From positions 22,796 to 86,795 of the forward strand of contig JAJECE010000001.1 of assembly GCA_022822185.1 (NCBI GenBank): 64,000 nt of DNA, written 5' to 3'. The stretch's first letter is position 1. Each line of letters opens with the position of its first letter. Made by a program: the position numbers and the translations under genes. The stretch comes from Rhodothermales bacterium. Lineage in GTDB: Bacteria > Bacteroidota > Rhodothermia > Rhodothermales > Bin80. Shown piece after piece: positions 62,121 to 64,000 of this stretch. The notes under the pieces were generated by a model. It ran no database searches. It saw only the letters and a list, made by a program, of their open reading frames with translations, and had not been told where the DNA came from.

Positions 62121-63086
62121 CTACCTGTTGTAGTTCTCCTCCGGGTGATCTTCAACCTTCTCGTAGTCCCCCTCCTCGTCAGATTGCTTTTCCTCGCGCA
62201 TGATCTCTTCGTGAATTGCGATCACATTGGGGTGTTCATAATTGATCAGCAGCACCGTATAGTTGAAGGGGAATCCCTTCCGTTTTTCCAGCCAGACCGC
62301 CCCGGCATCACTCAGTTTGCTGACGATCTCCTTGGGATCATCGTGGTCTCCAAACATATCGGAGAGCTTACGCAGCAGGGGGGTAAGGTAGATCTCCTGG
62401 TAGCGGCCAAAGAAGTGTTCAATGACTTCCAGTGCGATACGTACCGTTTCTTCGGTGATCTCGGAGACATTTTCGGGTGTATTCGTCAATCCGGATGGGT
62501 GTACAGGGTCTGAGGGATCCTCCGTATCGTCCTCGCCGGGGTGGGCAGGAACGGTTTGCGTCATGAATTTGTCGGCATGAATGAAGAGGTCCGAATGTTC
62601 CCCTGCATAGTTGATGCCGGGAGGCTGGAAGGTGATTGCTACACTGCGCACATTTTTCCGCTGACAGAATTTGAGCAGAGGCAGATAGAGCCGGTCTCCG
62701 GTAATCAGGAAGATGGCCTGCACATCCGTCTGTTTTTGCAGCAGGTCAAGTACATCCACGCAGATCTGGACCTCCGAAGCATTGGCCTGCAGGGATGCAG
62801 GCACAAATCGGGGTTCCAGACCGGCCAGATAAAGGTTTTGCTGAATATCTGGATCGGAGGATCCGATCAGGGCAAAGTCCGCATACGCCACCGGGCTGTC
62901 TAAGTAAAACCCTAATTCCTCCCTCACATGATGCAGAGTGGAATTCAACAGGGTATGGATTGCATATCTGGGCTGGGTGCGGTCGGTCGCATTCCGGTCA
63001 ATATAGTCGTGAAGGTTCTGGTAGTCCACAAATATGCAGGCACGCTGTATGGAAGCGGAGTTCGTCGAAATTCGGGGTCGCATCAT
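62121..63086 (-). CDS. NYN-domain (LabA-like/DUF88) protein
   Basis: 321 residues. The N-terminal half is a NYN (PIN-like) ribonuclease fold: [14 protein letters not shown] with the first Asp, VCIVDLLQK-like ICVDVLDLL, and [16 protein letters not shown] with the last Asp. The C-terminal half (about 210-290) is a winged-helix-like domain ([21 protein letters not shown]) similar to OST-HTH modules that bind RNA. It probably cuts or binds RNA. It stands between hslV (10 nt before its start) and hslU (44 nt after its stop), so it is co-expressed with the protease genes. The tail is acidic. Confidence 0.82.
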   Translation of the reverse strand: MMRPRISTNSASIQRACIFVDYQNLHDYIDRNATDRTQPRYAIHTLLNSTLHHVREELGFYLDSPVAYADFALIGSSDPDIQQNLYLAGLEPRFVPASLQANASEVQICVDVLDLLQKQTDVQAIFLITGDRLYLPLLKFCQRKNVRSVAITFQPPGINYAGEHSDLFIHADKFMTQTVPAHPGEDDTEDPSDPVHPSGLTNTPENVSEITEETVRIALEVIEHFFGRYQEIYLTPLLRKLSDMFGDHDDPKEIVSKLSDAGAVWLEKRKGFPFNYTVLLINYEHPNVIAIHEEIMREEKQSDEEGDYEKVEDHPEENYNR

Positions 63087-63096
63087 TCTATTCGGG

Positions 63097-63666
63097 TTAA
63101 CTGGTTTGAGGATCGGATTTGTCGCTGATCTCCAGAACGGTCAGCGAGTGATTGGTATACACACAGATATCTGCAGCAACGCGCAGGGAGTCGGTCACGA
63201 TTTCTTTTGCGGTCAACTGAGGGGCGTGCTGGATCATGGCACGCGCGGCGGCAAGTGCGAAGGCGCCGCCGCTGCCAATGGCTACAATATCATCATCAGG
63301 TTCAATGATGTCTCCACTGCCGCTGATCAGCAGCAGCCGGTCCATCGTCCCCACCACGAGTAATGCCTCCAGACGACGCAGGTACCGGTCGGTACGCCAG
63401 TCTTTGGCGAGTTCAACCGAAGCACGTGTCAGGTTGCCTCCGTACTGTTTAAGCTTGTCTTCAAAGCGTTCAAACAGGGTGAATGCATCCGCCGTGGAGC
63501 CGGCAAACCCGGCAAGCACTTTTCCTTCAAAGAGCCGGCGCACTTTTTGCGCCTTGTGTTTCATCACTGTATTGCCGAGGGTTGCCTGCCCGTCGGATCC
63601 GATGGAAACCTTTTCATGGCGGCGAACCCCGATGACGGTAGTACTATGCAATGGATGCCCTTGCAT
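63097..63666 (-). CDS. hslV: ATP-dependent protease peptidase subunit HslV
   Basis: 189 residues. [10 protein letters not shown] contains the catalytic Thr (the first or second Thr of STTV after propeptide removal), followed by [24 protein letters not shown] and [15 protein letters not shown], which are conserved in HslV. It forms the double hexameric ring that degrades proteins given by HslU. It is the first gene of the run that includes NYN, hslU and the polysaccharide genes. Confidence 0.97.
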   Translation of the reverse strand: MQGHPLHSTTVIGVRRHEKVSIGSDGQATLGNTVMKHKAQKVRRLFEGKVLAGFAGSTADAFTLFERFEDKLKQYGGNLTRASVELAKDWRTDRYLRRLEALLVVGTMDRLLLISGSGDIIEPDDDIVAIGSGGAFALAAARAMIQHAPQLTAKEIVTDSLRVAADICVYTNHSLTVLEISDKSDPQTS

Positions 63667-64000
63667 TGGTAGATTTTAGATAATGTTAAGTGTAACTGGA
63701 GGTTGTGCTAGGCACACATATAAAATTCTGAAGCTTAATCCTATGCGTCAGGGGGATTCATAATTTAACAAAGAGCGGGGGTCGTATTTTCAATATCAGC
63801 CCCGATAAGGGGTCTTACGGGGAAGGGGAGAAATTGTTTCTAGCAGCCCGTGGATAAAGTATGATCACAGAATTAGACAGCACAACTGCGTGTCGTAGAT
63901 GGCCAAACCATCTATTTTTCGCCCTTTTTGAGACTCCAAGGGGCGAAAAACCTCTCTTATATGGCTATTTTGAGCAGTCTAATCTCCAAAGACCAACCCG
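63667..64000. other. Upstream region of hslV to the right edge
   Basis: No gene supported. Near the hslV start there is AT-rich DNA, which should contain its promoter, but no convincing -10/-35 is seen. Further away a long inverted repeat is listed separately. Confidence 0.4.
63915..63950. terminator. Perfect 10-bp inverted repeat, possibly a terminator or operator
   Basis: TTTTTCGCCC (63915-63924) pairs with GGGCGAAAAA (63941-63950), with a 16-base loop. A-rich and T-rich ends are on both sides, so it could end transcription from either direction, though the loop is larger than usual. It may belong to the gene beyond the right edge. Confidence 0.4.

Overview
The window is a 64 kb piece of a mid-GC bacterial chromosome. 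The best lineage hints are a C-terminal type IX secretion sorting domain with an NYPNPFNPST motif (near 55.3 kb), two 6-bladed beta-propeller lipoproteins, a Bat-type VWA/DUF58 operon and weak Shine-Dalgarno sequences. Together they suggest the Bacteroidota/Rhodothermota/Balneolota group. The genus cannot be read from the sequence, and no rRNA, tRNA or CRISPR array was seen.

Region 1 (about 1-36 kb) is a dense defence/accessory island. From the left it holds: (a) a minus-strand operon of a C5-cytosine methyltransferase, a protein with two GHKL ATPase modules, and a receiver-domain protein cut by the window edge; (b) a DUF3800 protein; (c) a SNF2 helicase with a SWIM zinc-finger partner; (d) a small two-CxxC protein, an N6-adenine methyltransferase and a divergent DprA-like protein; (e) a plus-strand operon (14.9-24.8 kb) of a small membrane protein, a 1686-residue fusion of a tubulin-like and an Hsp70/actin-like NTPase domain, a small unknown protein, a lipoprotein and a MotA/MotB-like (ZorA/ZorB-like) pair; (f) a DUF6932-type nucleotidyltransferase-like gene overlapping an XRE-HTH/ImmA-IrrE gene; (g) a six-gene minus-strand operon, C5 methyltransferase - Vsr - MutL/MORC-like ATPase - Z1 ATPase - PD-(D/E)XK protein - AIPR, of the type predicted as MutL-linked restriction-modification.

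Operon (e) is the best candidate for an undescribed system. A proton-motor-like membrane pair with a long repetitive coiled-coil tail is encoded with a protein that joins the two great cytoskeletal NTPase folds. The Zorya effectors ZorC, ZorD and ZorE are not recognisable near it. A ten-cytosine tract in codons 7-10 of its first gene could make the operon phase-variable.

Region 2 (36-43 kb) has a ferredoxin-NADP reductase-like flavoprotein, two paralogous 6-bladed propeller lipoproteins and, between them, a DDE-type transposase gene. Next to the transposase is a 190-nt strongly self-complementary element that may be a non-coding RNA.

Region 3 (43-53.4 kb) is a minus-strand operon for envelope/VWA proteins: a YncE-like propeller, DUF58, BatA/VWA, a DUF4175-like coiled-coil protein, VWA plus glutamine-amidotransferase-like, and a caspase-like protein whose catalytic Cys position is Ser. 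Region 4 (53.6-56.6 kb) has a secreted leucine-rich-repeat protein with the type IX sorting domain and a membrane-anchored hendecad coiled-coil protein with 66-bp repeats. Region 5 (56.8-63.7 kb) is one tight minus-strand gene string: hslV, a NYN-domain gene, hslU, a GNAT/FemAB-like gene, a polytopic membrane protein and a polysaccharide flippase.
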